A DNA stretch of 64,000 nucleotides from Adiantum capillus-veneris (GCA_014529385.2 CM043959.1:91367529-91431528); one strand, 5' to 3'; shown: positions 1 to 12,063, counted from the stretch's first letter. Made by a program: numbers and translations. The notes: generated from the letters alone by a model not told the origin.

Positions 1-899
1 GTTGAGCGGGTCCCAACTGAAAAGCTTTGCCTTTGCCTTTCAGTTGATCCGTCATGGGAACAGGAATATTAGAATCGTTTTTAACGAACCTTCGGTAAAA
101 ACTTGCAAATCCTAAAAAACTTGTAACTCTTCCAGATTTTTAGGAGAAGGCCACTGCCGGATTGTATCCACTTTGGATTGATCCATATATAGCCCATTAG
201 CTGAAATAACATGCCCAAGATAGTGAATTTCTTCTTTCAAAAAATCACACTTAGATTCCTTGGCATATAATTTATTTGTTCGTAACAATTCAAACACCTA
301 CCTCAGATGTTGTAAGTGTTCTTCTTTAGAAGAACTATCGACTAGAATGTCATCGAGAAAAACGATGACAAATTTGCCCAAGTACGGCTTCAAGACACTA
401 TCCATAAGTGTCATGAATGTTGCGGGTGCATTGGTTAACCCAAAGGGCATTACCAAAAACTCGTAGTGTCCAAACCTTGTTTGGAATGCAGTTTTGGGTA
501 TATCAACAAGTTGAATACGGACTTGGTGATAACCTGACCGCAAGTCTATTTTCGTAAAAATGCGAGCATGAGTGAGTTTGTCGAACAACTCATCCACTCG
601 TGGCAATGGGTACTTGTTCTTAATCGTAACCGCATTTAAGCCACGGTAGTCTACGCACATGCGCACACTGCCATCTTTTTTCTTCACTAATAGGCTAGGA
701 GAAGCCCTTGGTGAAGAACTGGTTTGGATAAACCCTCTGCTAAGGTAGTCAGTAAGCTAACGTTCCACGTCAGCAGCTTCAAAGTAACTCATACGGTAGG
801 GTGGTTTACTGACAGGTTTATTGCCTGCAACCCCATCAATGCTATGTTGCACTGATCATGTCGCGATAATCCTGGTGGCAAATCATTAGGAAAAACATC
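1..899 (-). pseudogene. Ty3/gypsy reverse transcriptase region of element A (broken, cut by window edge)
   Basis: This is the reverse-transcriptase part of a Ty3/gypsy polyprotein, which would copy element RNA into DNA inside virus-like particles. Reading leftwards, 687-298 holds [52 protein letters not shown] and the catalytic VFLDDILV, all standard RT blocks. The frame stops at 298-300 and resumes directly at 297-112 with the connection/thumb segment (SKCDFLKEEIHYLGHVIS). From 111 to 1 the start of the tether to RNase H is still recognisable in another frame. RNase H and integrase lie outside the window. The stop and frameshifts make it non-functional, although the FLDD catalytic pair is intact. 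It is close in sequence to the RT of element B at 23140-23776. The RT identification is very secure. Confidence 0.93.
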
Positions 900-1682
900 T
901 TAAAATTCCTTTAATAATTTTTGTGACTCACTAGCAACGTTTGCTTGTTTGGAAGTAGCCATTGGTGGAAGAGATGAGAGAGAAGCATGCAGCGTTGAGG
1001 AATGTTCAACAGATTCAATGTTAGAGAGAAAATGAGACAATGAGTAACACAAGAAAACTTGATCTATTTCATTATCAGAAATGAGTTGCATAAGCTTAGC
1101 TGTGCATATCAATGGTGAAGAAGGTACATCCTTCTCTCCTAAAAACAACACATGTGCGCCATGGGATTCGAACATCAAGCTGTTGTGCTCATAGCTACGC
1201 TTCAGTGATGGTCCTAAGCTATGCAACCATTCCCTACCAAGGACCACGTCTTCCCTCTCCATGTTCATAACCTGAAAATCCAAGGATGTGGAGTAACCTT
1301 GTACTTCCAACGGAACAGCTCTGACTTGAGTATCCCAGATTTCGGTATCATGTCCATTCATCATTGCTACCTTGTAGCCTTGGGTACTCGGAGTTTGAGG
1401 CAATTTGAGTTTTTTCACCAATCCATAATTGATAAAATTGTGAGTAGCACCATCATCTACCAAGATGCGCACCTTGTACCCTTGCAAAAATCCGTGCATA
1501 CGTACTAACTCATGTGGTCCGAAGGTCTGTTGCCACATGGAAGCTGTGAGACAGCATGCATGCACCACCTTGGTGTGTGTTACTTCCACTGTAGAGAATC
1601 GTGAGGAAGACAAGAGGCAGCAGTTGCACCGTGTGCACAGCTTTCTCCTTGCCATGAGCAGCAGATTTTCCCCTTGGGACAA
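900..1682 (-). pseudogene. Retropepsin region of element A
   Basis: Aspartic protease segment between gag and RT. The active-site block reads ILVDDGATHNFINYGLVKKL and the second hydrophobic-Gly block reads DVVLGREWLHSLG, both normal for a Ty3/gypsy retropepsin. The usual Asp-Ser/Thr-Gly triad is Asp-Asp-Gly here, and the same variant occurs in element B, so it looks like a family trait and not a fresh mutation. About 120 residues of linker (rich in Ser and His, with FLCYSLSHFLSNIES) follow, before the frame stops at 900. The protease frame is offset from the end of gag by frameshifts near 1700. It would cleave Gag-Pol during particle maturation. The family call is secure; the copy is a pseudogene because flanking frames are broken. 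Confidence 0.88.
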
Positions 1683-1703
1683 TCCTTTTTGCCATGACCG
1701 TTC

Positions 1704-2781
1704 CTAAACATTGAAAACATAATTTCTCTTTCTTAGCTTTATCAAAGTCCTCACAAGAGAAAGGACCTCTGGACCCCTTGGTTTTTTAGATGCTTCTGAA
1801 TTGGCTACTATAAATTTCCTTTTATTGTGTCCATACTGTGTGCGTGTATTACCATGTGTATTAGCAGGCACGTGAGTATTATGTGCTTTCTTTTCATTTG
1901 GATCATCGTGAATATGTGCTTTCACTATGGCTTCCTCAAGCGTTTTAGGGTCTTGGGTCTTGACGTGCTTCTTAAGTTCTGGTGTCAAACCACGTATAAA
2001 TCCCTGTACTTGCTGAAAGTTATCTAAGCCTTCCAACTTGAGGATAACATCCTGATAGTGAGATATATATTCAAGAAATGATGGGTATTGGCACATGGAA
2101 CATGTGTCCCAAGCCATCCAATTCCAATATGCCTCATTTGTAGGCAAAAATTCTTTGTGAAACATAGCTTCAAAAGCTATCCAACTCTGTGGTATGATAT
2201 TCTTCTCCTTGAGAGACATCCACTATTTGTAGGCCTTGCCTTCCAGAGTTAAGCTCGTTTGCAGTGCTCTGACTGTGTCCAGAGTACGCCGTAAGGTGTG
2301 AATTCCATCCCACTTGCTAAGAAAGATATTCACTGCATCCTTATTGCGATCGTGGTCTTCTCCCTTAAAAGTCGGTGGTTTGGTGTTTTTCAACAACTCA
2401 TCCACCTCTTTTGCAGTGAGAGTGTGCAAAGTATCAGCAGTTGGACCTTGTCCCGGATTAGAAGGGCCTTGCCCCTGTGTAGCAACGTGCTCATGCATGT
2501 GCATGTCAGTAGGACCCTTAGACTGTTGTTGCATTAATTGGATCACTAACGTGGATAATTTAGTGACGTTTTCATTTAAAGATTTAAAATTTCCTTCCAT
2601 TACTAATATGCATGTATGAAGTGCACGAAATTCTTGAATGTCGAGCAATTCATAGGTGTTGTCACCTGCTGTGGCGTCACAGGCACTCTTCGTGAGAGCA
2701 TCCGGCCGACCGCGAGCCATCATGGGCAGGATCAGGTGTATTTTGCTCGAAACCAAAAGTCATATTGATATCTGAATCCAT
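1704..2781 (-). pseudogene. gag of Ty3/gypsy element A
   Basis: Capsid gene of element A. The probable start codon is at 2781-2779 (MDSDINMTFGFEQ), matching the start of element B gag in position and flavour. A frameshift then leads into 2756-2223, which contains the capsid-type block TFKGEDHDRNKDAVNIFLSK (element B has EFHGEERDRNKDAVNTFLHK). An in-frame TAG at 2225-2223 interrupts the conserved GKAYKWWM motif, and reading continues in the same frame at 2219 (PQSWIAFEAMFHKEFLP, then the FQQVQGFIRGL block). Another frameshift near 1775 disrupts the zinc-knuckle region; KLCFQC survives in the alternative frame. At least three lesions make it dead. Homology to the B gag at 20925-22203 is clear along its whole length. 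Confidence 0.88.
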
Positions 2782-3563
2782 GGCGACACAATGCAGTGAA
2801 AGGAATAGTTAGAAAAAATACCTGATATTGATGAGCACTGCAAAGATTATTTAGGCTTGCTAATCGTGGCGAAATCGATATTGTCCAAGTTGGAATTGAT
2901 CCCAAATAGCATCCATGTAGGGAATTCCTTAACCCATTGTAGCCGAATCGAGTATGAGTAGAATTGCTTTCGACCGCAATCGATTTTGAGAAATAACGTC
3001 ACTTTTGACTCCCCTTGAGATGCTTTATTAATTCTCTGATTTTTTGCAAATAGTACATAGAAAATTTGTGTGGGCGTGTGTACTTGCCGGCCCTGTCGGT
3101 ATGCCTAGCTTCGCTTGAAGCTTCACAAGAGGGAGGGGGGTACCCCGCTGTGGGTACCGTCCCTTGGCTGGTGAAAAAACTTATGGCCACTAACCCCAAA
3201 GGGGTTGGGCGCCCATCGGGTATGAAAAATGAGCTCTTCACAAGCTATGGCAGCTCGCAGACAGAGCGAGGGGGGAGCTTTTTCTCACCCCACTTTCGAT
3301 GGTGGTCGAGAGCTTCTGTGTTAGGCAAGTGAAATGCTCCTCGCACTCGCGCGATGCCGTCAAGCCCAAGAGGGCTTCATTCCATACATGTCGCTTGTCG
3401 ACCCCTTCCCCTCGCAAGCAGTGTTGCCCACGCTGTCGAATTCGTCGTCCTCCTCATAGGGAGTGAGCTCCACTGCCTCCTTCACCCCGACATGCAAAAG
3501 CATCCAAGAACTTGAGTGGCTCTCCAACACCACGGCTGTGCCTCCCCAAAAATAGTAACCTTA
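2782..3563 (-). other. Untranslated leader of element A
   Basis: This stretch lies between the primer site and the gag start of element A. It has no credible coding frame. It is GC-richer than its surroundings from 3090 to 3540 and includes several short G-runs and C-runs. The open frames of 60-90 codons here have no recognisable motif and I treat them as chance. Confidence 0.55.
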
Positions 3564-3575
3564 CTCTTGATACCA
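3564..3575 (-). other. Primer-binding site of element A
   Basis: On the minus strand this reads TGGTATCAAGAG, close to the plant initiator-Met-tRNA complement TGGTATCAGAGC, with changes near the distal end. It starts one base inside the LTR end (CTAACA), as expected. Confidence 0.75.
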
Positions 3576-3576
3576 A

Positions 3577-3729
3577 TGTTAGACAAGGGGAACTAGAACC
3601 TAGGAGTCCACCTCCCAACCACCCACTATATAGCATGGCTCCTAGCCCTTTGCCCTAGTTGGACTCCCTTTCCACACTACCTAGCCCGGCCTTGCCCTTG
3701 TCTAGTCCGGCCTTGCCGTTGTCCTGACA
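3577..3729 (-). repeat. 5' LTR of element A (153 bp)
   Basis: On the minus strand the repeat begins TGTCAGGACAACGGCAAGG and ends CTTGTCTAACA, giving the TG...CA ends of an LTR, directly next to the primer site. Its start resembles the presumed 3' LTR of element B at 25885 (TGTAAGGACATGGG and the shared GCAAGGCC and GGCCGGAC words), which supports A and B as one family with very short LTRs. A TATATAG string at 3630-3636 could be the promoter. The 3' LTR of A is outside the window, so LTR identity and target duplication cannot be tested. Confidence 0.75.
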
Positions 3730-3886
3730 GTGTAATTTTCTCCTGTGAGCGAAGCCTCTTCTCCAATTTGTGATTGTATCTGGTATATTTCATCCATATT
3801 GTGTGAGCTATTTGCCCCATTGGTGTTGGGCCAAGATTAATTGGGTCTAAGCATCAAAAATTTGCCTCCTTTGAGCTGATTTGGTA

Positions 3887-4590
<704 letters not shown>

Positions 4591-4740
4591 GCTCTGATAC
4601 CAATGTAATGCAAATGGCCTATGAACTCTGAGAATAGCAGAATTAGGAGAATTAGAGTGAGCATTTTTGTGAGACTACTTTGAGAACATAGAGGGTGAAC
4701 TTAATTAGCGGTAGCAACATAACCCTAATACTTAATTAAC
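4591..4740 (-). repeat. Primer-binding site and LTR remnant of a lost minus-strand retroelement
   Basis: On the minus strand 4602-4591 reads TGGTATCAGAGC, an exact initiator-Met-tRNA primer site. It is preceded at the LTR side by GCATTACA, so an LTR would start on the + strand at 4604 (TGTAATGC) and run towards about 4740. No matching second LTR was found in the window, so this is probably a fragment. The primer site is convincing; the LTR extent is a guess. Confidence 0.55.
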
Positions 4741-4745
4741 TTGGC

Positions 4746-5687
4746 ATGAACAATACTTTTGCAAGACAAAGTTTACAGAACTTGACAATAGCTACAAAAG
4801 ATTTGACACCTTCTATTGTTCAATTATTACCCGATGCACTACTTCAAGTTCGTTCATGGGAGAGTACCTTACCACCCTTGCAACTTGATGAGGCAACCAA
4901 GGTAATAGAGAACTATTGGCTAAAATCCTCACCTATTACCAATTGGATTAACTGGTTCCAAAAGGTGATGACATCCTTTTAAAGTATGATCTACCCAAGG
5001 AAGAGGGGAGTCTTCATTCACATCAGCCTATTAAATCATTTCCTCTTACTCTTCTTTCCCTGACCCTTGAGCTTTCCAATTTTAGGGATTGTATATATAT
5101 AGATATATAATATTTAACCACCCTAGTTATATATATGTATAAAAAGTAAAGAGCAAGAGCAATTAGCAAACGAGTGTGCACAATACTAGTCAAAATCATT
5201 GACCCAGACCTACACATATCACATCAGGTACACTGAAACAGAAACCTATGTCATCAAACACCTAACCATCCTCTATTTGTGTTCACAGATATGGTTGATT
5301 CTTACGAATATTCTTTTTACATGTCCCAAGTAATGCATTTATGTTATCCCCATATTTCTTCTGAATGGGATTTGGTTGAAACACTCGCTTGTGAGAGAAA
5401 TGTTGAGAAGTTAGAGTGGCTGGTCCGCCTCTTGACTACGACAGATCCCTATTCTATCCAAAAATTTTGCCCAATTGCCCAAGTTTATCCTTTTTTCCCA
5501 AGCTGAGTATGCACGCCTCGTGACATTTCTAATACTATTCTACACGGAAGAGGACGAGGATGATAATGGTGATTGGACAGACAAGACACGCGGACTTACC
5601 AAAGAGGATTACACCTTCCCTGATGATGAGGATGGCGGTTTAGCCTTGGAGCTACCGATCGAGCTCTCCAACCTCCACTTACTTTGA
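4746..5687 (+). pseudogene. Unidentified broken ORF cluster
   Basis: Three successive open segments lie on the + strand. 4746-4982 encodes 78 residues (starting MNNTFARQSLQNLTIATKD). 5279-5506 encodes about 75 residues (MVDSYEYSFYMSQVMHLCYP). 5475-5687 encodes an acidic tail with FYTEEDEDDNGDWTDKTRG and FPDDEDGGLALELP. The last two overlap in different frames around 5500 and read sensibly as one product if a frameshift is allowed. I recognise no family. The position, between an LTR-like fragment at 4604 and a polypurine-tract/LTR junction at 6812-6825 on the + strand, makes a decayed retroelement ORF plausible. A host exon cluster with an intron at about 4983-5278 is the alternative. Confidence 0.35.
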
Positions 5688-6811
5688 TCCGCATCACTCA
5701 AGTGATGGAGGGTTGGTAGGATTAAAACAATAGGAGTGTTTCTATTTTAGAGTTTAGTGATTAGCAAAGTTCTTTTTTCCCATTGATGTGCCTCTGAAAG
5801 GTGGATGTCTGGTGGTGACTATTGTATAGTTTGTAACTACATAAGGATGCCTTCGAAGGACAACGACAATGGATGTTTACATGTTACAACAGATGTTCTC
5901 CATTATATCAGGTGTACTACTTCCTTTGTTCTATGCTTTCCACAGTTACATATTTGCATCTTATCATTTGATTTTTTAACAATGCATAAAATCTATGAAG
6001 TTGTGACATTGCCAATTTAAATGCTATAATTTTTTCAAACTTCTAGTACCTTGTTCTTCTCTTTGAGTTTGATCTATTAGTTGGCTTTAAGTAGGTATCT
6101 GGACTTTAAGCTAAACTGTGCCACTTAATTGCTGACTTTAATTCCTAAATAGTCTATTGATTGTAGTAACTTTAGTAATGTTTTAGGCTATGAGGATATA
6201 GTTCTCTCTAGCTTATTCCGTCTAAGTGTGACTTGTGTTGTGGAAGTCCAAGTGTTAAGCTGGTATTTGAGACCTCGAGTCTCCCGGCTAGTTTATGCTC
6301 AAGTTGGTATTTGAGACCTCGAGTCTCCGAGCTACTGATATCTGAGACCTCGAGTCCCCCAACTACTTGTAGCAACTATGACAAAAAAAAAAAGAGAAAG
6401 CAAATAGCACAAACTTCCTTGTATATTATGTTGATCACACTTAAGTGGTATAAGTGACAAGATCACTAGTCTTTAGACCCCGATGAGCATTCCTAGGGTT
6501 AACTACTCTTTAGTCGACATTTTTTAATTAACGTTGGTCAATCTAGTACTTACTTTAGCCCTAGCTCTTGTGTACTTCTCTTAGAGCCAACCTAATAGAC
6601 TTTAACTCAATTGCATTTTATTCAGGTACTACGCTTGTTTTAGTTGGCAATGTTACAATTCATGATTTTTTTTTGCATTTTCATAATATATCATGTATGC
6701 ATCTCACTTATTGCACACCTGCACATGCTGCCTTTGAGCTTTCACAATGTAGGTACTCCTATCGTGGATCCTGATTCTGCACTGTTATATTTTGAGGGCG
6801 AAATCTACATC
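5688..6811. other. Non-coding stretch with a short triplicated motif
   Basis: I see no gene. Three imperfect copies of a motif, YTGAGACCTCGAGTCTCC and variants, occur between about 6265 and 6360. A 12-base A tract lies at about 6380. Confidence 0.5.
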
Positions 6812-7075
6812 AAGAAGGGGGGCATGTTAACCACTGGCATCCACTTCTAGTAGTCAGAGGCCGGGCTTGTCGGTCCAATAGGAAAAGGGTAAGAGTGATC
6901 GTCGATGAGAGACGCACTCTAACTGGAACATTCAAGGGTTAGTTGGCTAAGCATGGGTGCCCAAGTGTGAATGGGCGAGCTCATATAAAAGTCACCTAAA
7001 CCTAAAAATCACTCATTCTCTCATTTGTGCATTGAAGAGTGCTCTTGCTCCATCTCCATCTTCTTCTTCATCTCC

Positions 7076-7123
<48 letters not shown>

Positions 7124-7140
7124 CAGTTCTAAATATATAA
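6812..7140 (+). repeat. Polypurine tract and 3' LTR-like sequence
   Basis: AAGAAGGGGGGCA (6812-6824) is a typical polypurine tract and is followed directly by TGTTAACC at 6825, the expected start of a 3' LTR. A TATA-like CATATAAAAG lies at about 6983-6992. A TG microsatellite (7077-7122) sits in the downstream part. No CA end or second copy could be fixed, so the right edge is uncertain. It may be the 3' end of the element whose broken ORFs lie at 4746-5687. Confidence 0.5.
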
Positions 7141-10100
7141 AATTATACGCAAGCGAACACTAACTGTTCACAGAAAACAATTCTAGAAAAGTACAGTGGC
7201 TTTGCACAGTAATTTATTTGCAGTTGAAAATAAATTATGTACAAGGTAATGAAGATAACAAAATACAGCTCAAGTATCCTTAAACCCAATGTCTGGGAAA
7301 TCTTGTATCACACTACGAGATCCACCATTTGTTAAGAACTGGACGTTTTAATCAAGGAAGGTAGCCCTCACCTGCACCCATAGCAACAAGAAAACAGTTC
7401 GTTAGCACGTGACTGTACGCAGGTGATGCTGGGCATCCCAGTTGTTATCCATGTCACCATAAAAAAAACATAGTTCTTAACTTGAATAATTGATTTTTAA
7501 AAAAAAACTTGGTAAGAGTGAAGATCCTTGGCTTCTCAGCCAATCTGATATAGACGGTACCCAATCCCATAGAGCAGCCATAAATTTTGTTTTATTTTTT
7601 CTCAAACATAACCCTTATTCCCAAAGTTCCTTATTTTTATGTTATGTCATTCCTACTGCTGCCATATTCCAGCTAACAAATGTATACAACAATATGTTGG
7701 ACCACTTATTCATAGTGAGATAACTTAGACTCGGTCCGGAAAATTTTTTTTACCAATCTCAAGTTATGCCCAGCAAGAGGGAACTGTATGCCATGCTCAA
7801 TGCCATATCATGCATTCCTTCCTATCAACTATCAGAAGTTAGGGTAGTAACATTAAAGTAATCTGTGAATTCAGAGTATCCTTTTAGTTAAATCCGGAAA
7901 AAAAAATTGCAATAAAACACATCAGATTTAACCAGTCAGGATCTCTTAAGTTCACTATATGTTTTACCTTGTGGTATTGAGATCAAACTTACTAGTAAGA
8001 TGTTAGGTAAGGCTACTTTAAATGAGAAAAAGAAGCCAGCAGAAGAAGTTAAAAAAGTAATTGAGAAGCCAAGATTCGTCGACCGAACTTCTGCCATCAG
8101 AAATCTGTCACTTCTTTGAACTAAGTGATAGGTTAATCAGAACCTACCTCTATGACAATGCTGAAAAAAACCAGTTAGAAAACTTTCTTTTTATTTAACA
8201 TTAGTCCGGTATGTGAAGTCAGCATCAAGGGCACCATACTCGAAGCCAGCACACAGAATAACCTTTTTAGGCGCTTCAGTACACTAGGCTATCGGTAAAG
8301 AAAGTTGAGTTTAAAAAACCTTATTTAATCTTTATAGTCGGGTATGCAAAACCTATCATACCCTACTGTAAAGTAATATGCCTGGCCATTATTTCCAGAA
8401 AAAACAGTTTTGAATGTCCTTTGAATCCTCTCAAGTAGGTTTTTTTAAAAAAAACACCAGATTTTAGTAACAGATTCAATTCCGGGTAAGTCCTTATTTC
8501 CAAAATTACCTCAGCAAAGTCACCAAACTAATCCAACCACTTACATAAATCTCATTCATTTAGTGTAAGACATGTTATTTTCAGATCTGCAGTACACCAT
8601 TCATGAGTACCTTACCCATTCGAGTAACAATATTACCCGAGTCAACACTATATACCTTTCATGTCCTTAATCCTCATTTTTATGCAGTCAAAGGATAAGA
8701 CATACACCTGGTAATCTGCTTTTTTCCACAAAAAAAAAATATAGGACATACAGAAAAAAACTAGTTAGACAGTCTCCCTTCATTTTTATAATTTTATTTC
8801 CATCAAAACATTACCCAGTAGATACTAGTTTATTTTACCGCATTCTTCATGCCAAGAAGAGCCATGTTTCGGAGCCAGTCTCCCAGTACTTTTACAAAGC
8901 AAAAAACATCTTTAGTCGAAGCAAAAAAACCCATTCCATATACTTTTCTCTCTCTGAATTTAAGAACAGTCATCAGAGAAAAAAAAGTCGTCTACCTACC
9001 TGGTTTTTTTAAACCCAAAGTATCATAATCATAAAAAAAATCTTGTTAACCTGAAGATTTAGGAGGTAATTCTAAGTTTAACTTGAGCCATCCACGCTTC
9101 TTCCTTTACCAGTAAGAGTCAGATTCCAGAGCTAGGTTATATCTATGTATTTTTTTGTTTATTTTATGAAAACAAACACCATCAGTCAAACGGATAACAC
9201 ATGCCAGACTCTAGAGATAATTTCAGTTTGACACAAGAAAGCAAATCAAAAAACATCCTTTAATTTATTCCAAAATTCGATACCTGTAATCTGAGTCTAT
9301 TCAGTCTGAGGTCAGCTCATGTAAATAACAGTACTCCGACTCCTTAGTATTTATAGCAGACATAAGTTTCTGACATTATAAGCCCACCATTTTTAGCCTA
9401 TTTATTTTTTTAGATCTTTGTGAATCTCTGGCTCTATGTAAAGACCAGCAAGACATACATCAACAAGTTGATCAAACCCAACTTAGCTTTACATTTTCAA
9501 ATGTAGTCCGCTCTATAAACATGCCTTTAGACATGCTCAAGTCATTTTATTCCATTTCCGACAGAGTCAGACTCAACCACCCAAGAAATGATAAAAAACT
9601 AGATTTTTCTTTCCCATCCACTGATTTCACGGACATACACATTAGTCAAAGCAAAACCATAACTTGCATTGATGACAAAGCAAGCCAATCGTATATATCT
9701 CCTCATACACCATTCACATGAGAGCTCAGTATCCGGAGATAATTTAACAAGTTTATTTTAAGAAATTTCCAGAAAACAATCTCAGCAAAGCAACTTAGTG
9801 TATAAAGAAATTCCCTAGAGCAAGACAGAAATTTTCTGTTAACCTGAAGATTAGGAGACGATGACGCCTCCACATTGGCTTTCTCTGATTTTTTCAGCAT
9901 GCTTGAGCCACAGCCACCAGTAGATGGAATACGCAAAGTTTTTGAAATAACACAAGCAGGAAAATGATAACAGAGACGCAGCTATGTGAGTATGATAACT
10001 CACCTTAGAAGTCAAGTTTAAATAGTTGATGCTCCTCTGCAGCAGACGCGACAGTTGAGTTGGACCGGTTAAGCCCCCAATCGAGGATGTCAGTCCAGGC

Positions 10101-10740
10101 ACGTACACCAGTATCCTCATAGCCTAAGGCCCGGAGGCAGAATCCAGAGGTTTAGAGGGTAAGTTTCCACAATATCAGCCCTACTGCTCAAGAAAATATG
10201 GCGGGGAAGTCTATCATCGCCGGCCTTTCCAAAAAACCCTACGCGGTGGCATGCAGAGGATGCAAAAAGGACCATAAGCCACGCTTACAGAAATTTAAGG
10301 ATTAGTACTGAGACCAAATATTGTGAAGCCAAGTCGAACAGTCACCTCCACAATGGTATAGCCTATATTCCCATAAAAGGCCCGGTTTTATTCACTAGAC
10401 ATGATTAAATACGGTGTCGGGTATAAACACCCCATTAGGTATTTTTTACCTTCTATCCTAGCATGACTTTTAGAAGTAAGTGGTTTTCACCAATTTATTT
10501 GTAAAGCCCGGTCAGGCAGACTACATCACCCCAAGGTAAAATTTAAATAGCAATGATTCCCGTATTCATACCCAGGTCACTAGACCCATATTTAGTAAGC
10601 AGTATCAGGTCTCGGGTATATAGTAGGTATTTATACATGCTATCCATGCCCTCTGTAAGGCTTCCACCTGCACAATAATGTGAAAAAAACCTTTTAAAAT
10701 GTGAGAAACACCACCATATTAGGCACACTTTCCTAAAAAA
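7141..10740. other. Unassigned AT-rich block
   Basis: This is 3.6 kb with frequent A and T homopolymers, many words such as CCAGT, GGTAT and TACC, and no open frame of 60 codons or more between about 7724 and 9520. Short frames at 9521-10120 and 10543-10809 show no recognisable domain. No LTR ends, terminal inverted repeats or tRNA-like sequence were found by eye. It differs in texture from the retroelement DNA on both sides. It could be old transposon debris or the body of an unknown element that includes the open frame at 10759-11355. Confidence 0.4.
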
Positions 10741-10758
10741 GTTTTTTATTAGAGATGG

Positions 10759-11355
10759 TTGGTCAAATATAAAGCCCCAAGTATAGAGTATCATTCCAGA
10801 GTTTGGCATTCTTCATCTATTTTGCATCCTTGGTGTATTATGGCCAACTGTCATGACCAGGTTCTTTTCATAGCAATAGCTCGTCTCTTTATGTCAAATG
10901 AATCAATACGTCGAGCAACATTACTCCGTTATGAACAACATCTATTCCCGCAGCTAGGAACTTCTGTTTCTCAAACAAAGTGGTGGACATATCAGGATCG
11001 AGTGACCAGAGTGACACTTTGGGGTCGTGAACATTTCAAAAATAATATCCGATTGGCAATGTTTACTGAAGCAGTGGGTCTAGGGCCTAAATATTATTAT
11101 ATTGAGCATTCCATAAAGCCTGGTTTTTCAGATCGGCTATATCTGCTAGCCCAGTTTCTACCTCCTCAGAAGATTTTCCTATACCGTAGTTATGGTCATC
11201 AGCTACGAGGATATTTTAACTGTACTCACCACACTCGGGAGTATGGGGTAGCCTTGGCGACTCATATCGTGCCTTTGGCAGAGCGGCCAAATACTTGCTT
11301 CTACTGTGATAGCTGTTTGTGTGATCATGTGATAAGCGGCATAATAGAGATGTAG
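10759..11355 (+). CDS. Unidentified open frame, 198 codons
   Basis: This frame is uninterrupted for 597 bp in a region where long frames are rare. The more likely ATG is at about 10840 (MANCHDQVLFIAIARLF). The rest is rich in aromatic and basic residues, for example RYEQHLFPQLG, TKWWTYQDRVTRVTLWGREH and GPKYYYIEHSIKPGFSDR, and ends with a Cys/His-rich tail (CTHHTREYG... CFYCDSCLCDH) that could bind zinc. I do not recognise the family. It lies at the right end of the AT-rich block and 350 bp before a histone H3 pseudogene. It may be an exon or transposon ORF fragment; no promoter or polyadenylation signal is obvious. Expression is unproven. Confidence 0.35.
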   Translation: MVKYKAPSIEYHSRVWHSSSILHPWCIMANCHDQVLFIAIARLFMSNESIRRATLLRYEQHLFPQLGTSVSQTKWWTYQDRVTRVTLWGREHFKNNIRLAMFTEAVGLGPKYYYIEHSIKPGFSDRLYLLAQFLPPQKIFLYRSYGHQLRGYFNCTHHTREYGVALATHIVPLAERPNTCFYCDSCLCDHVISGIIEM

Positions 11356-11398
11356 CAGTAAAGCTCATTAGCTAAGCTTTCTTTTGTCCCGTGACATC

Positions 11399-11400
<2 letters not shown>

Positions 11401-11475
<75 letters not shown>
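11401..11475. repeat. (TG)23-(AG)n compound microsatellite
   Basis: A pure TG tract (11401-11446) passes directly into an AG tract to about 11475. Antisense open frames through it (Thr-His/Ser-Leu repeats) are artefacts. Confidence 0.95.
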
Positions 11476-11481
<6 letters not shown>

Positions 11482-11709
11482 AGTGATCGAGCATTGCAAC
11501 AGCACGGTGGCGGCGAGGTTGTTGAGCGCGGCATGGCGGTAGCTCCCTCTTCTTTGCGGCAAGGAATCCTCCACGAAGGCGAGCGTAGGGCGGTGAGTGA
11601 CACACCCTTGCTCTCTTGAGCTTGCTAGATTAATCTAATTGTGTGCTTGCAGCCATTTGTGGCTCGCACACAGTGTACGGCAAGTCCCTTGCTTTGACAC
11701 GTACGACAG

Positions 11710-12063
11710 ATGCGCACAACCACAAAACAAAGTTTTACAGTAGGACGGGCAAGCGGCACTACATAGGAAACTGCACAGAGTGCGCCGTTTTAGCAAAGCA
11801 TTTGCTGAAATTTGACATTATTAAAAGTGCGTGGAACTTCTCATCCGAAGGAATCCTTTTGAGCGGACATGTGAGGAGATTTTGCAAAGCTACAACACTG
11901 AGGTACGCATGCAGCCCATCATCCTCGAAGGACTCAAGAAGCCGCAAAGGCATACTTGGTGGGTTTATTTGAGGATATCAACTTGTGTGCCATCCATGCC
12001 AAGCATGTAACTATAATGCAAAAAGATTTGGCACTAGCCCGTTGGATACAAGCAAACTTGTAG
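11710..12063 (+). pseudogene. Histone H3 pseudogene
   Basis: A decayed intronless histone H3 copy. From 11710 the start reads MRTTTKQSF, then a tail ending in QSAP. After an apparent deletion of the loop before helix alpha-N, the frame shows AFAEI, a TGA where H3 has Arg, HY, a TAA where H3 has Gln, then K. It continues CVELLIRRNPFER, matching H3 STELLIRKLPFQR, and [15 protein letters not shown] for REIAQDFKTDLRFQS. A one-base loss near 11940 is followed by [20 protein letters not shown], almost exact H3, and [20 protein letters not shown] with a stop at 12061-12063 where H3 ends. Two in-frame stops, a frameshift and the missing segment make it non-functional. Changes in otherwise invariant positions suggest either long decay or descent from a divergent H3 variant. 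Confidence 0.9.

Noticed and set aside
6233-6370. A regulatory or RNA element built of three GACCTCGAGTC motifs
   Set aside because: Spacing is irregular and no paired structure or promoter context is evident; treated as a short local repeat.
11325-11605. Three antisense frames with Ser-Leu/Thr-His repeats
   Set aside because: Artefacts of the TG-AG compound microsatellite.
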